DNA of 64,000 nt from Planctomycetota bacterium (GTDB taxonomy: Bacteria; Planctomycetota; Planctomycetia; Pirellulales; Lacipirellulaceae), in the NCBI GenBank assembly GCA_024278955.1, contig JAJRSE010000061.1, positions 1 through 64,000 on the forward strand, given 5' to 3'. Below are positions 44,441 to 53,585 of the stretch, one piece after another. The translations under genes and the position numbers were made by a program. The notes beneath the pieces are model-generated. The model was not told where the DNA came from, made no database searches, and saw only the letters and a list, made by a program, of their open reading frames with translations. Numbering within the stretch: position 1 is the first letter of the stretch; each line of letters opens with the position of its first letter.

Positions 44441-44859
44441 AGCTACAGGGCTCCATGTTGGATTTTTTGGAAATTGAAAGAAAAAAAGAGGCCCCGAATA
44501 TCAGCCTTCGTTTTCTAGCGGGCGAAATCGCCTTGGCCCAGTTGCCGGGCTTGTATTCGCTTGCTGGCCTCCTGAAGGAAAGCATAACAGTTACGCCGCT
44601 GCCTGCCATGGCGGTCGTCGGCAGGGATGGGCTGCTGGCAAGACGAGATCCGCTTCTGCTGGGGACGGTAAAATTTGGGCCGAGGCGGCGAGCAGGGTAG
44701 GGCCCATGCTCTTTCTCTCCTTGCTTTTCGAGGGAAGAGAAAGCTAGAATGGCCGGCTAAGCCGCGATCGCTGCCGAAGAAACAACTTAGCGATTTTCAT
44801 GTCGCTGGGGTTCCCCCTTTTTTTCACAATACTTCCATTAGGCAAGAAGGACAATCCTC
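44441..44859. other. 419-base divergent spacer
   Basis: No gene is called; a plus-strand frame at 44434-44700 has no domain and starts inside the aldolase gene. A small inverted repeat, CCTGCC (44602-44607) with GGCAGG (44620-44625), was seen. Promoters for both flanking genes must lie here. Confidence 0.4.
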
Positions 44860-46356
44860 ATGTCGACTGCTCTCGATCAACAACAGCTGTTACCAGAAGT
44901 CACAGAGTTTCTCGCAGGCGGACCACTCAAGGCAAGGATCGGCGGTAAAGAAGTAGCCTCGTCGGGCGGGGCGACGTTTGAAACTTACGATCCCGGTTCA
45001 GGCAAAAAATTGGCAGATATTTGCGACCTGCAAGCCGAAGAGGTTGACCGTGCCGTAGAAGCAGGAGCCCAGGCTTTCCGCGAGACCAATTGGGCCAAGA
45101 TGCCGGCCAACGAGCGAAGTGCGCTCCTACATCGTTTCGCCGAGGAAATCCAGAATCGTATTGAAATCTTTGCTCAAATCGAATCGCTCGATGCGGGGAA
45201 AATTTACGGTCAGGCCGTGGGCGATGTCCAGAATCTTATCGACACGCTGCGATACTTCGCCGACCTTGCCCAAAACGTTCAGTACCGAACAACCTTGGCT
45301 GTCCAGGGACACGAAGCTTGGCAGGTGCGCCACCCTTGGGGCGTCTGCGGGTTTATCTTCCCTTGGAACTTCCCGCTGCTGTTGATCGGTTGGGGTATTT
45401 CTCCTGCTCTTGCTGCGGGCAATACGGTGGTCATCAAACCGGCCGAAGACACCACACTTTCGGCCCTCTATTTGGCCAAGGTTGCCAAGGAAGCTGGTAT
45501 TCCCGATGGCGTGATCAACGTCGTGACTGGCGTCGGTCCAACGGCTGGCGCGGCGTTAGCCAATAACCCGCAGCTTCAGCGGATGTCGTTCACTGGCTCG
45601 CCGGAAGTCGGACGCCTGGTTGCAGAATCGTGTGCTCGAAATCTGGTGCCCGTCAAACTCGAACTAGGCGGCAAAGGTGCGGCAGTCGTTTGCGACGATG
45701 TCAACATTGCCGAGACGGCAGAGAAACTTGTAGGCGCCATCACATTCAACGCAGGACAGGTCTGCTGCGATGCGACCCGTTGGATCGTGCATAGCAAAAT
45801 CTACGACCAATTTGTCGACGAATGCGTAGCCCGCATGAAAAACGTTGTTGTCGGCTACCAACTAAGCGGGCAAGCGCAAATGGGCCCTGTGGTTAGCGAG
45901 AAACAACGCCTCAGGATCCTCGATTATTTGAAAAGAGGCCAAGCAGAGGGAGCCGAGTTGGTGTTGGAAGGCGGATTGGCCGAGGTGGCTGGCAGAGAGG
46001 GCCACTATTTGAAGCCTGCACTCTTAGCGGGTTCGCTCTATAATGTGGCCGCTCGTGAAGAGATTTTCGGCCCAGTTGCCTACCTCTCGACTTTCGACAA
46101 CGACGACCAAGCCATCCAAATGGCGAACAACACCGACTACGGTTTGGCCAACAGCGTTTGGTCAACCGACTTAGACCGTGCCTCGCGAGTTGCCGAAGTG
46201 CTCTGTGCGGGCAACGCTTGGATCAACGCCCATAACGTATTTCCACACGGCGTCCCTTACGGCGGTGTCCACAAGAGCGGCATGGGCGGCGGCGTGCTTT
46301 CGGCTGATACACTGAGGGACTATTGGCGAACCATGTCGGTCGTACGACCTCTTTAG
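44860..46356 (+). CDS. NAD(P)-dependent aldehyde dehydrogenase
   Basis: 498 residues, the standard ALDH length. Signatures are FIFPWNFPLLLIGWGISPAL, KPAEDTTLSALYLAKVAKEA, the NAD site FTGSPEVGRLVAE, the general base in KLELGGKGAA and the catalytic Cys in FNAGQVCCDATRW. ALDHs oxidise aldehydes to acids; this one is close in pattern to betaine-aldehyde and retinal-type enzymes, with the substrate unknown. A good terminator follows at 46371-46410. Confidence 0.93.
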   Translation: MSTALDQQQLLPEVTEFLAGGPLKARIGGKEVASSGGATFETYDPGSGKKLADICDLQAEEVDRAVEAGAQAFRETNWAKMPANERSALLHRFAEEIQNRIEIFAQIESLDAGKIYGQAVGDVQNLIDTLRYFADLAQNVQYRTTLAVQGHEAWQVRHPWGVCGFIFPWNFPLLLIGWGISPALAAGNTVVIKPAEDTTLSALYLAKVAKEAGIPDGVINVVTGVGPTAGAALANNPQLQRMSFTGSPEVGRLVAESCARNLVPVKLELGGKGAAVVCDDVNIAETAEKLVGAITFNAGQVCCDATRWIVHSKIYDQFVDECVARMKNVVVGYQLSGQAQMGPVVSEKQRLRILDYLKRGQAEGAELVLEGGLAEVAGREGHYLKPALLAGSLYNVAAREEIFGPVAYLSTFDNDDQAIQMANNTDYGLANSVWSTDLDRASRVAEVLCAGNAWINAHNVFPHGVPYGGVHKSGMGGGVLSADTLRDYWRTMSVVRPL

Positions 46357-46370
46357 AATCTCTTACGATC

Positions 46371-46410
46371 AACCAGGAGGACCGACTCGATTCTGGCCTC
46401 CCGGTTTTTT
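46371..46410 (+). terminator. Intrinsic terminator of the aldehyde dehydrogenase gene
   Basis: AACCAGGAGG pairs with CCTCCCGGTT across a 16-base loop and runs directly into TTTTTT. It lies 15 bases past the stop codon. Confidence 0.8.
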
Positions 46411-46509
46411 ATGCGCGATGAGTTTGAAAGGAAAAACGGGGACAAAAGGTAAACGAAAAAGGTCCAGAAAATTGAAAACTGAGCCTACCCGTTTCCTGTC
46501 CCGCTCGTT

Positions 46510-47565
46510 TTACGGACGTAGCTCGCTCAGCCTCATGCGATGCTGAAGCACGACGCCTCCAGTGATGTTACGGACTTGGCAGCGCAGGATTGGATCGTCT
46601 GCGGTCCAGTCGATGGTGATCATGCCGAAATTCTCGGCGTAGTACATACTCCCCAACCGATGTTTATTGGGTTCGGAAAGCCATTTTGCTGGTTCGTTGA
46701 GGCTGCTCGAAGTAACTTCTAAAAGCGAGTAACCAACGTCCGGGTTGTAGACCGATATTTCTGCCGAATGACGATCGCCGCTAATGAAGACCACGCCGCT
46801 GGCTTTCGCATCGCGGATGACCTCGAACAACCGCTGACGTTCCAGCGGCATGTTGCCCCACTTCTCCCAATGATGCCCATCCGCGACGATCTGAGTGCCG
46901 GAAGCAATGATCCGCACATCGGCCGGTTCTCGGAGCTTCTTAGCGAGCCAATCCCATTGAGCATCGCCGAGCATCGTCGCCTGCGGGTCGAGGTTGCGGC
47001 CATAGGGGCCGCGATCTCCTTCACCTGGTTCGGGACGCCAGTCTCGCGTGACGAGCGCACTTCGGAAATACCGCACATCAAGCAACAGCACCTGCACCCG
47101 TTGCCCCTTGGGGCCAAACGCATACGACCCGTAGACACCGGGCCGCGACCGTCGCGGAGAGTCGGTCGGTACATCAAAAAAGTCGAGCATCGCCTGTTGC
47201 GACTGGGCTTTGATCGGGTATTCCTCACCCGCGTTATCCCGCCCGTAGTCGTGGTCGTCCCAAGTGGCAAGGATAGGACAGGTTGCCTTCAACTTTTGGT
47301 AGCCAGCATTGTTCCCCAATTGCTGCCACTTCGCCTTCAAAACTTCAATGTCGTCCGAGTCGCCGTAGATGTTGTCGCCGAGGAAGAGAAAAACCTCTGG
47401 CGAAGTTTCGACGATTGCGTCCCAGATTGGCTGAGGTTTATCCTGTTTACAGCAGGAACCAAATGCGATGCGAGTAAGCGGTGCCTCGTCGGCAGCCAAG
47501 CTACCAGAAAGAATTGACATCGCAAAAAAAGTGGTGGAGATGGCGAAAACGAGTTGACGGCGCAT
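46510..47565 (-). CDS. Exported alkaline phosphatase D-like metallophosphatase
   Basis: 351 residues from the ATG at 47565 (MRRQLVFAISTTFFAMSILS), which gives a clean signal peptide ending SLAADEA. The PhoD fold shows TRIAFGSCC, FLFLGDNIYGDS, TWDDHDYGRDNAGE, DVRYFRS, and ISGDRHSAEIS with the final metal ligands. PhoD enzymes are extracytoplasmic Ca/Fe phosphomonoesterases or diesterases. Length is shorter than Bacillus PhoD because the N-terminal domain is absent, as in the common planctomycete type. The 44 codons upstream of the start are open but implausible. Confidence 0.9.
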   Translation of the reverse strand: MRRQLVFAISTTFFAMSILSGSLAADEAPLTRIAFGSCCKQDKPQPIWDAIVETSPEVFLFLGDNIYGDSDDIEVLKAKWQQLGNNAGYQKLKATCPILATWDDHDYGRDNAGEEYPIKAQSQQAMLDFFDVPTDSPRRSRPGVYGSYAFGPKGQRVQVLLLDVRYFRSALVTRDWRPEPGEGDRGPYGRNLDPQATMLGDAQWDWLAKKLREPADVRIIASGTQIVADGHHWEKWGNMPLERQRLFEVIRDAKASGVVFISGDRHSAEISVYNPDVGYSLLEVTSSSLNEPAKWLSEPNKHRLGSMYYAENFGMITIDWTADDPILRCQVRNITGGVVLQHRMRLSELRP

Positions 47566-47676
47566 GGTGGTAGTTGTTCCAGTCTTTCTATTTGGGTTTC
47601 CAGGGGAGTGTGCAACTATTCTAGCCATCGCAGGTGTCCCAGACAAATTGTTGCCTAAACCACCCTCACATAGTCG

Positions 47677-47719
47677 GGTTTCACTCCGTGAAACCAAATT
47701 CGATTCACAGAGTGAATCG
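47677..47719. repeat. Two tandem 19-nt perfect hairpins
   Basis: GGTTTCAC-TCC-GTGAAACC (47677-47695) and CGATTCAC-AGA-GTGAATCG (47701-47719) are perfect palindromes with 8-bp arms and 3-base loops, separated by AAATT. They share the TTCAC/GTGAA core. They lie in the 820-base gap between the phosphatase and the PQQ protein genes. Confidence 0.8.
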
Positions 47720-47811
47720 CGACATTGTTTGATGACTCCCCCCCCCCCAAAAAAAAACTCGTCGTACCCGCCGTACCGTCGTGGTTCCTCTCTTCATCTA
47801 TTCCGAACCCG

Positions 47812-47857
47812 GCCAAAAACAACCGTCGCATTCTCATTCCCAAAATGCGATAATCCC
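47812..47857. repeat. 46-bp CGCATT/AATGCG element, copy 2
   Basis: GCCAAAAACAACCGTCGCAT up to GCGATAATCCC, 40 of 46 positions identical to 31650-31695 in the same orientation. Confidence 0.65.
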
Positions 47858-47898
47858 GGTGACAACAATTCCTGAAAAGACCAACGACAAAAAGTTTT

Positions 47899-47970
47899 AA
47901 CGCAAAGTCCGCAGAGGGCCGCAGAGAAATTTCCCAACACCAACTCTGCGGCCCTCAGCGACTCTGCGTT
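47899..47970. repeat. Long inverted repeat AACGCA..TGCGTT
   Basis: Left arm starts AACGCAAAGTCCGCAGAGGG (47899), right arm ends CCCTCAGCGACTCTGCGTT (47970). The inner GAGGGCCGCAGAG/CTCTGCGGCCCTC part is perfect over 13 bp and the arms pair over about 27 bases. It is the same class of element as 29812-29886. Confidence 0.7.
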
Positions 47971-48252
47971 TCAAACCGAACACCCAAATAATATTGTCCC
48001 AACGGAAGGCACCAAAAGTCCTAAATCGGGCCCATTTTGTCCCCGTCACCATGCAGCAAACCCTACAATTCTCGAACCCATCAAAAACCCCAAGGGACAA
48101 AACCACCGAATTAAGTCCCAAAACATGGGACCCCTACCATGGGACAAAACCCCAACAGAGGGGGTGCAGGGGAGAGAGGTAGAAGCAAAAAATCAACGGA
48201 CACCACAAGAAACCAGCGTCTAAACGCACAACCGAACATCCATTCCATTCCC

Positions 48253-48282
48253 TTACTCCTAAGACGGCCAGCACGCTACAAT
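48253..48282 (+). promoter_or_regulatory. Possible promoter for the PQQ protein gene
   Basis: TTACTC (48253-48258), an 18-base spacer and TACAAT (48277-48282), about 100 bases before the start codon at 48386. Moderate match only. Confidence 0.35.
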
Positions 48283-48385
48283 GAGGGGTTGGAATAGAAA
48301 TTGACCTCACGCACCAACCGCCCTGCCCTACCTGAGGGAACTTGGGCTAGAGAATAAAAATTAGCAAGGAAGGTAAATCGCAACC

Positions 48386-49705
48386 ATGTTTCGACTGTTC
48401 TGTTGGTTCATGCTCTTGGCACTCAGCTCTGTTTCCACTCTTGTCGCAGACGAGGGCAAGCTGCACATTGCTACGGGAGACTGGCCTTGGTGGCGAGGGC
48501 CAACTCGGAATGGCGTGGCTGAGGCGAATCAATCGCCGCCGAGGGAGTGGAACGAAGAGAAAAACGTCCTTTGGAAAGTGCCTGTCCTGGGACGGGGTCA
48601 TGCTTCGCCGACCGTGGTAGGCGATCGAGTTTTTCTTGCCGTGGCCGATGAGAATCGCGAAGTTCAGGCGGTCACCTGTTACGACCGACAAACGGGCCAA
48701 GAGCTTTGGCTGACCGTCGTCCATGAAGGGGGATTTGAGTTTGCCGACAAGCAGCCCAACAAAAAGGGATCGAGGGCTTCTTCAACCGTTGCCTGCGATG
48801 GCGAGCAGCTGTTCGTCAACTTTTTGAATCACGGGGCTGTATGGACAACCGCTTTGAGCTTGGAGGGCAAGCAACTTTGGCAGACGAAAATTTGCGAATA
48901 CCAGTTGCATCAGGGCTACGGATCGTCGCCAGCCGTTTATGGCCCGTTGGTGATCGCGGTGGCCGACAATATGGCGGGAGGGTCGCTGGTTGCAATGCAA
49001 CGGACGACTGGCAAAGTAGTTTGGCGGGAAGAGCGGCCCAAGCTGCCCAACTATCCTTCGCCAATCGTGCTCTCGATCGCAGGGCAAGATCAGCTGGTGC
49101 TCACAGGTTGCGATTTGGTTGCTTCCTACGAGCCGTTGACGGGCAAAAAGCTTTGGGAGGTCTCTGGGGCGACAACCGAATGTGTCACATCGACGGTGAC
49201 GGATGGAAAACTCGTGATCACCAGCGGTGGCTATCCCGAAAATCATATCTCGGCGATGCGAGCCGACGGGTCGGGCGAGATCGTTTGGAAAAACAACACA
49301 CGCATTTACGTGCCTTCGATGTTAGTTCGCGAAGAACATCTCTACGCGGTAACCGACGCGGGCGTGGCGATCTGTTATGAAATGTCGACCGGCAAGTCGA
49401 CTTGGAAACATCGGCTGGGGACAACTTTTACGTCTTCGCCGGTGTTGGTTGGCAAAATGATTTATGTGACCAGTGACGAAGGGAAGACATTTATTTACAA
49501 GGCGACGCCTGAGAGGTTTGAGCTAATTGGAGAGAATGAGCTGGTTGGAGAAGTGTTTGCAACGCCGGCGATTTGCGGAAGTCAGATTTACATGCGTTTG
49601 GCCAAAGACGTCGAGGGGCGTCGGCAGGAGATGCTTTACTGTATTGGGAAGCAGGGAGACCGACCACGTGGCGAGCCGGCTCTAGAAGATCATGCCAACG
49701 ATTAG
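48386..49705 (+). CDS. Exported PQQ-type beta-propeller protein
   Basis: 439 residues with a signal peptide (MFRLFCWFMLLALSSVSTLVA). The mature part opens with WPWWRGPTRNGVAEANQSPP, the standard planctomycete PQQ-protein entry. It continues with propeller blades marked by NVLWKVPV, GQELWLTV, GKQLWQTK, GKVVWREE, GKKLWEVS and GKSTWKHR. No membrane helix follows, so it is probably periplasmic or secreted. No catalytic PQQ ligands were recognised. Its last 24 bases overlap the convergent DUF456 gene. Confidence 0.88.
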   Translation: MFRLFCWFMLLALSSVSTLVADEGKLHIATGDWPWWRGPTRNGVAEANQSPPREWNEEKNVLWKVPVLGRGHASPTVVGDRVFLAVADENREVQAVTCYDRQTGQELWLTVVHEGGFEFADKQPNKKGSRASSTVACDGEQLFVNFLNHGAVWTTALSLEGKQLWQTKICEYQLHQGYGSSPAVYGPLVIAVADNMAGGSLVAMQRTTGKVVWREERPKLPNYPSPIVLSIAGQDQLVLTGCDLVASYEPLTGKKLWEVSGATTECVTSTVTDGKLVITSGGYPENHISAMRADGSGEIVWKNNTRIYVPSMLVREEHLYAVTDAGVAICYEMSTGKSTWKHRLGTTFTSSPVLVGKMIYVTSDEGKTFIYKATPERFELIGENELVGEVFATPAICGSQIYMRLAKDVEGRRQEMLYCIGKQGDRPRGEPALEDHAND

Positions 49706-50227
49706 AGTGGCGGCGATTGCCGTACCGGCGAGTGTTTTGGCTCCGGTTCCTAGAATGCGGCCCCAAAAGGCGGCGTGGCCTACGCGCAGCGATTGGCCCG
49801 GGGCCTCGCCAAGAGAGTGTTCGGCTGCGGCGGCGCCGATGAGGGCGCCGAGCGCTCCGCCGAGCAGGGCGGCAATCGGAGGGCCGAGAAGGGGGATAGG
49901 AAGACCGAGCATGACGCCGACGACCGCCCCCCCCATGGATCCGAAAAGCGAGAAAATTGCGGCTCGACGGCTTCCGCCAGCTCGCCGAGCCCCCCAGACA
50001 CTGGTGGCCAATTCGGCCAGTTCGCCCACAGCAGCCAGGGCGGCGAGAAAAAGGACGGCAGGCCAACCAATCTGGAGGATACCGCTGTTGGGGCCGATCC
50101 AGGCATAAATCGCGGCCGCGCATACCATGAGCCAATTGCCGGGCATTCCTATCAAGGTGAGCGTCCAGCCGGTAGCAGCCGAGGCGAGGAGCGAGACGAC
50201 AGAAAAAATAGTGAAAATTTGGTGCAT
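49682..50227 (-). CDS. DUF456 family membrane protein
   Basis: 181 residues with several hydrophobic stretches (about 5-25, 28-45, 52-70 and 95-160). The middle is rich in Gly and Ala (GSMGGAVVGVMLGLPIPLLG, AALLGGALGALIGAAAAE), which is typical of DUF456 proteins. The function is unknown. It overlaps the end of the PQQ protein gene in the convergent direction. Confidence 0.82.
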   Translation of the reverse strand: MHQIFTIFSVVSLLASAATGWTLTLIGMPGNWLMVCAAAIYAWIGPNSGILQIGWPAVLFLAALAAVGELAELATSVWGARRAGGSRRAAIFSLFGSMGGAVVGVMLGLPIPLLGPPIAALLGGALGALIGAAAAEHSLGEAPGQSLRVGHAAFWGRILGTGAKTLAGTAIAATLIVGMIF

Positions 50228-50395
50228 CCTACTATTTCGTGCAGAAAGGGGCGATCTTGGGCATTGCTCGTGTCGGAAGAGCCGTAAAGTTATTGAAACG
50301 CGGGAAAAGTGCCCCGTTTTTTTCCGGTGGGGTTCGGCTACAATAGCACGTTTGTGTTTTACCGGATGCTGAAGACTGGGACCAAGGAGATTCGA

Positions 50396-51712
50396 GTGCC
50401 TGGAACATGTGTTATTGGATTGCAGTGGGGCGACGAAGCCAAGGGGAAAATTGTCGATCTGCTAACGCAGCAGCACGACGTGGTGGTGCGCTATCAAGGT
50501 GGCGCGAACGCAGGCCACACGGTTGTCGTGGGAGACGACGTTTATAAGCTCTCGCTGCTGCCCAGCGGAGTGCTTACGGCTGGGGTGACGTGCGTGATTG
50601 CTGGCGGGGTGGTTTTTAATCCGGTCAAGGCAATCGCCGAGATGGATGAACTTGCTTCGCGGAATGTTGACGATAGCGATAATTTGCTACTGAGCGATCG
50701 GGTGCATGTGATTTTCCCCTGGCATTTTGCCGAGGACAAGGCTCTCGATCAAAACACTTCGGATGGCGAAAATATCGGCACGACACAGCGAGGCATCGGA
50801 CCCTGCTATCGCGACAAAGTCGGTCGTGCGTACGCGATTCGTTTGGGCGATCTTTATCGAGATACGTTCCGCGATCAGGTACGACATAACGTCAAGGCGA
50901 AGAACGCGGTATTAGCTTCGATGTATCCGGACGGTGGATTTGAGCTGCTCGAGGCCGAAACCATTTGCGATGAGTATCTCGAATACGCCAAACGATTGAA
51001 GCCGTATGTTGCCGACACAACCGAGTACTTACTTTCGGCTGCTGAGGCGGGCAAGCGGATTTTGTTTGAAGGGGCTCAAGGGGCCCTGCTTGATGTCGAC
51101 CATGGGACTTACCCGTTTGTGACGAGCAGCAATAGCTCGGGCGTGGGCGTGAGCAATGGTTCGGGCGTGCCGGCGCGTTACATCAACAAGGTGATTGGAA
51201 TCGTCAAAGCGTATACGACTCGTGTGGGTGGCGGACCATTCCCGGCTGAGCAGGATAACGAAATTGGACAACTGATTCGCGATCAAGGCAATGAGTATGG
51301 CACGGTGACCAAGCGGCCCAGGCGTTGCGGTTGGCTCGATACCGTAGCGGTACGTTATACTTCGCGTCTGAGCGGTGTGGATTCGATCTGCGTGATGCTG
51401 CTGGATGTGCTGAGCGGCGTGGGCGATTTGAAAATTTGCACCGCTTACAAGATCGACGGGAAGGAAACCAATCAGTTCCCAAGCCATACTGACGACCTAC
51501 GACGAGTTGAGCCCATTTACGAAACCTTGCCTGGCTGGGACGAAGACCTTACCCAGGCGACTACGCTTGATGATCTCCCGCCAAATGCCCGTGCTTATGT
51601 GAACCGCATCGGCGAGCTGGTTGGCGTGCCGGTTGAATACGTGTCGGTGGGACCGGCCCGTAGTCAGACGATATCGGTTGGTTCCGAACCGCTGGTTGCG
51701 GCTACGTGTTAG
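50396..51712 (+). CDS. purA: Adenylosuccinate synthetase
   Basis: 438 residues from a GTG at 50396. The start is fixed by AAGGAG six bases upstream and by alignment to the family opening GLQWGDEAKGKIVDLL; in-frame ATGs further up (50309, 50366) lack such a site. Further signatures are RYQGGANAGHTVV, the IMP-binding TTQRGIGPCYRDK, FEGAQGALLDVDHGTYPFVT and TRVGGGPFPAE. It joins IMP and aspartate using GTP in AMP synthesis. A TACAAT box at 50338-50343 is a possible -10 element. Confidence 0.96.
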   Translation: MPGTCVIGLQWGDEAKGKIVDLLTQQHDVVVRYQGGANAGHTVVVGDDVYKLSLLPSGVLTAGVTCVIAGGVVFNPVKAIAEMDELASRNVDDSDNLLLSDRVHVIFPWHFAEDKALDQNTSDGENIGTTQRGIGPCYRDKVGRAYAIRLGDLYRDTFRDQVRHNVKAKNAVLASMYPDGGFELLEAETICDEYLEYAKRLKPYVADTTEYLLSAAEAGKRILFEGAQGALLDVDHGTYPFVTSSNSSGVGVSNGSGVPARYINKVIGIVKAYTTRVGGGPFPAEQDNEIGQLIRDQGNEYGTVTKRPRRCGWLDTVAVRYTSRLSGVDSICVMLLDVLSGVGDLKICTAYKIDGKETNQFPSHTDDLRRVEPIYETLPGWDEDLTQATTLDDLPPNARAYVNRIGELVGVPVEYVSVGPARSQTISVGSEPLVAATC

Positions 51713-51751
51713 TCCAGGTTCCTCATTGTTTTGTTAGGAAAATTGTTTGGT

Positions 51752-51795
51752 AATTCACCCCCTCCCCTAGCCCCTCCCTGGGTGGGAAGGGGAAT
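51752..51795. repeat. C-rich inverted repeat between purA and uppS
   Basis: AATTCACCCCCTCCCCTAG and GGGTGGGAAGGGGAATT form a stem with a few mismatches. It ends 17 bases before the uppS start and could hide its ribosome site, or be a REP-like element. Confidence 0.45.
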
Positions 51796-51811
51796 TGCTG
51801 CTGTTTGTCTT

Positions 51812-52558
51812 ATGGCTGACTCCATTCCTCATCGACTTCGCAAGGTGCCTCGCGAGCGTTGGCCGCGGCATATTGCGATTATTATGGATGGCAATGGGCG
51901 TTGGGCTCAGCAGCGAGATTTGCCGCGTGTCGAGGGACATCGCACGGGCGTGGTCTCGGTTCGCAAGATTACCGAAGAATGTGCGCGACTCGACATCGAA
52001 CAACTGACGCTCTATTGCCTCTCGAGCGAGAACTGGAAACGACCGCAGCAGGAAATCGATTTCCTGATGCATTTGCTTGAACAGTACATGATTGAAGAGC
52101 GATCGACCATCATGAAAAACGGCGTCCGGGTGCGGATGGTGGGTCGCCGAGAAAACATTCCTGAGCAAGTTCTGAAAGAGCTCGACCAGACGGTTGAAAT
52201 GAGCTCCTCGAACACGGGCATGTGGCTTAACTTGGCGATCAATTATGGTGCGAGGGCCGAGCTGGTGGATGCGGTGCAAGCAATTGGCCGGAAGCTGACG
52301 GCGGGGACGCTGGCTGTCGATGCGATCGACGAAGACACGATTTCTAACCATCTCTATACCGCCGGCCTTGCCGACCCCGACTTGCTGGTTCGCACGGCAG
52401 GAGAAATGCGAATTAGTAATTTCTTGCTGTGGCAAATTAGCTATGCCGAAATTTGGGTGACCAAGAAATGCTGGCCCGACTTCGACGAAACGACGCTACA
52501 CGAGGCTATCGCCGACTTTTCAGAAAGAAATCGCAAGTTTGGTGGACTCAAAACCTAA
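51812..52558 (+). CDS. uppS: Isoprenyl transferase (undecaprenyl diphosphate synthase type)
   Basis: 248 residues from the ATG at 51812 (MADSIPHRLRKVPRERWPRH); 27 earlier open codons cover the C-rich repeat. The cis-prenyltransferase motifs are IAIIMDGNGRWAQQR with the catalytic Asp, LTLYCLSSENWKRP, LNLAINYGARAELVDA and DLLVRTAGEMRISNFLLWQ, then ELYF-like AEIWVTKKCWPDFD. It makes the C55 lipid carrier for cell-wall and surface polysaccharides. cdsA follows after 115 bases, the usual pairing. Confidence 0.95.
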   Translation: MADSIPHRLRKVPRERWPRHIAIIMDGNGRWAQQRDLPRVEGHRTGVVSVRKITEECARLDIEQLTLYCLSSENWKRPQQEIDFLMHLLEQYMIEERSTIMKNGVRVRMVGRRENIPEQVLKELDQTVEMSSSNTGMWLNLAINYGARAELVDAVQAIGRKLTAGTLAVDAIDEDTISNHLYTAGLADPDLLVRTAGEMRISNFLLWQISYAEIWVTKKCWPDFDETTLHEAIADFSERNRKFGGLKT

Positions 52559-52673
52559 CCACGCTATTCGGGCGCCGGTTGCTTGATAGAATAATCGAAC
52601 CTGCCGGGGATCCCAATCAGCGGCGGTCTCGTAAATTCTCTCGCCCTGCTCCTCTCGACACCCTACTCTCAAC

Positions 52674-53585
52674 GTGCTTCGCTGGCGATTAATCCTTGGT
52701 GCTGCTCTTTCCTCGCTCGTCCTAGCGCTGTGTTGGTTGGATGCGCGTGCCGAGCGGCCTGGGATTGCGTTGGCGCCGCTCGCAGTTGTGCTTTGCTTGG
52801 CCGCTACGCAAGAGATGCTAAGGCTGTTTCGCAAGTCGGGACACCAACCGATCGCTTGGACTACTTATCTTGGCACGCTGCTGCCGCTTCTCGGGGCGGC
52901 TGCTCCGATTGCTTGGAAGGAGTATCCGGCGGATTGTCCTGTGGGACGGCTAGGTTGGCTGGCTTGCGGACTGGCTGCGGGATTGATTGTGGTGATCGTT
53001 GGAGAAATGCGCCGTTACACGCAACCGGGGTCGACAATTATCAATCTCGCCTTGGGGGCGTTTTCGGTTCTGTACGTAGGTGGGCTACTGGGCTTTGTGG
53101 TTCAGCTCCGACTTCTTGACGTTGGCAATGGCGTCTCGCATGGGGGGTTGCTGGCCATGATCTCGATGGTTGTGGTGGTGAAATCTGGCGATATCGGGGC
53201 CTACGCTGCCGGACGCTTGTGGGGAAGCCACAAGATGGCTCCCGCCATCAGCCCGGGAAAAACCTGGGAAGGCGTTTTCGGAGGGCTGATCTTGGCCGTG
53301 ATAGGTGCGCTGCTCACGCTTGGCCCCCTAGCAAACGCATTAGGATGCCCAAGTCTAGCCAGTTGGCCTGTGTGGCTCGTCGGCGCCGTAGCGTATGGGT
53401 TAGTCGTGAGTACGGCTGGCATCCTGGGAGATTTGGCCGAATCGCTGCTAAAACGCGATGCGGGGGTCAAAGACTCGAGCAGCTGGCTCCCCGGGTTCGG
53501 CGGGGTGCTCGATCTGCTCGATTCGCTGCTTCTCGCTGCTCCGGTCGCCTACTTCTTCTGGGTGGCTGGGCTGGTAGGGCCATAA
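52674..53585 (+). CDS. cdsA: Phosphatidate cytidylyltransferase
   Basis: 303 residues with about eight hydrophobic helices. The CDP-alcohol signature is visible near the C-terminus: GDLAESLLKRDAGVKDSS, then LPGFGGVLDLLDSLL, matching the S-x-x-K-R-x8-K-D-x5-GHGGxxDRxD pattern with Phe-Gly in place of His-Gly and Leu for Arg. ISPGKTWEG is also characteristic. It makes CDP-diacylglycerol for phospholipid synthesis. The uppS-cdsA order is common; dxr and rseP do not follow here. Confidence 0.92.
   Translation: MLRWRLILGAALSSLVLALCWLDARAERPGIALAPLAVVLCLAATQEMLRLFRKSGHQPIAWTTYLGTLLPLLGAAAPIAWKEYPADCPVGRLGWLACGLAAGLIVVIVGEMRRYTQPGSTIINLALGAFSVLYVGGLLGFVVQLRLLDVGNGVSHGGLLAMISMVVVVKSGDIGAYAAGRLWGSHKMAPAISPGKTWEGVFGGLILAVIGALLTLGPLANALGCPSLASWPVWLVGAVAYGLVVSTAGILGDLAESLLKRDAGVKDSSSWLPGFGGVLDLLDSLLLAAPVAYFFWVAGLVGP

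Noticed and set aside
44434-44700. 88-codon frame between the aldolase and aldehyde dehydrogenase genes
   Set aside because: Begins antisense inside the aldolase start, with no domain; the middle covers a hairpin.
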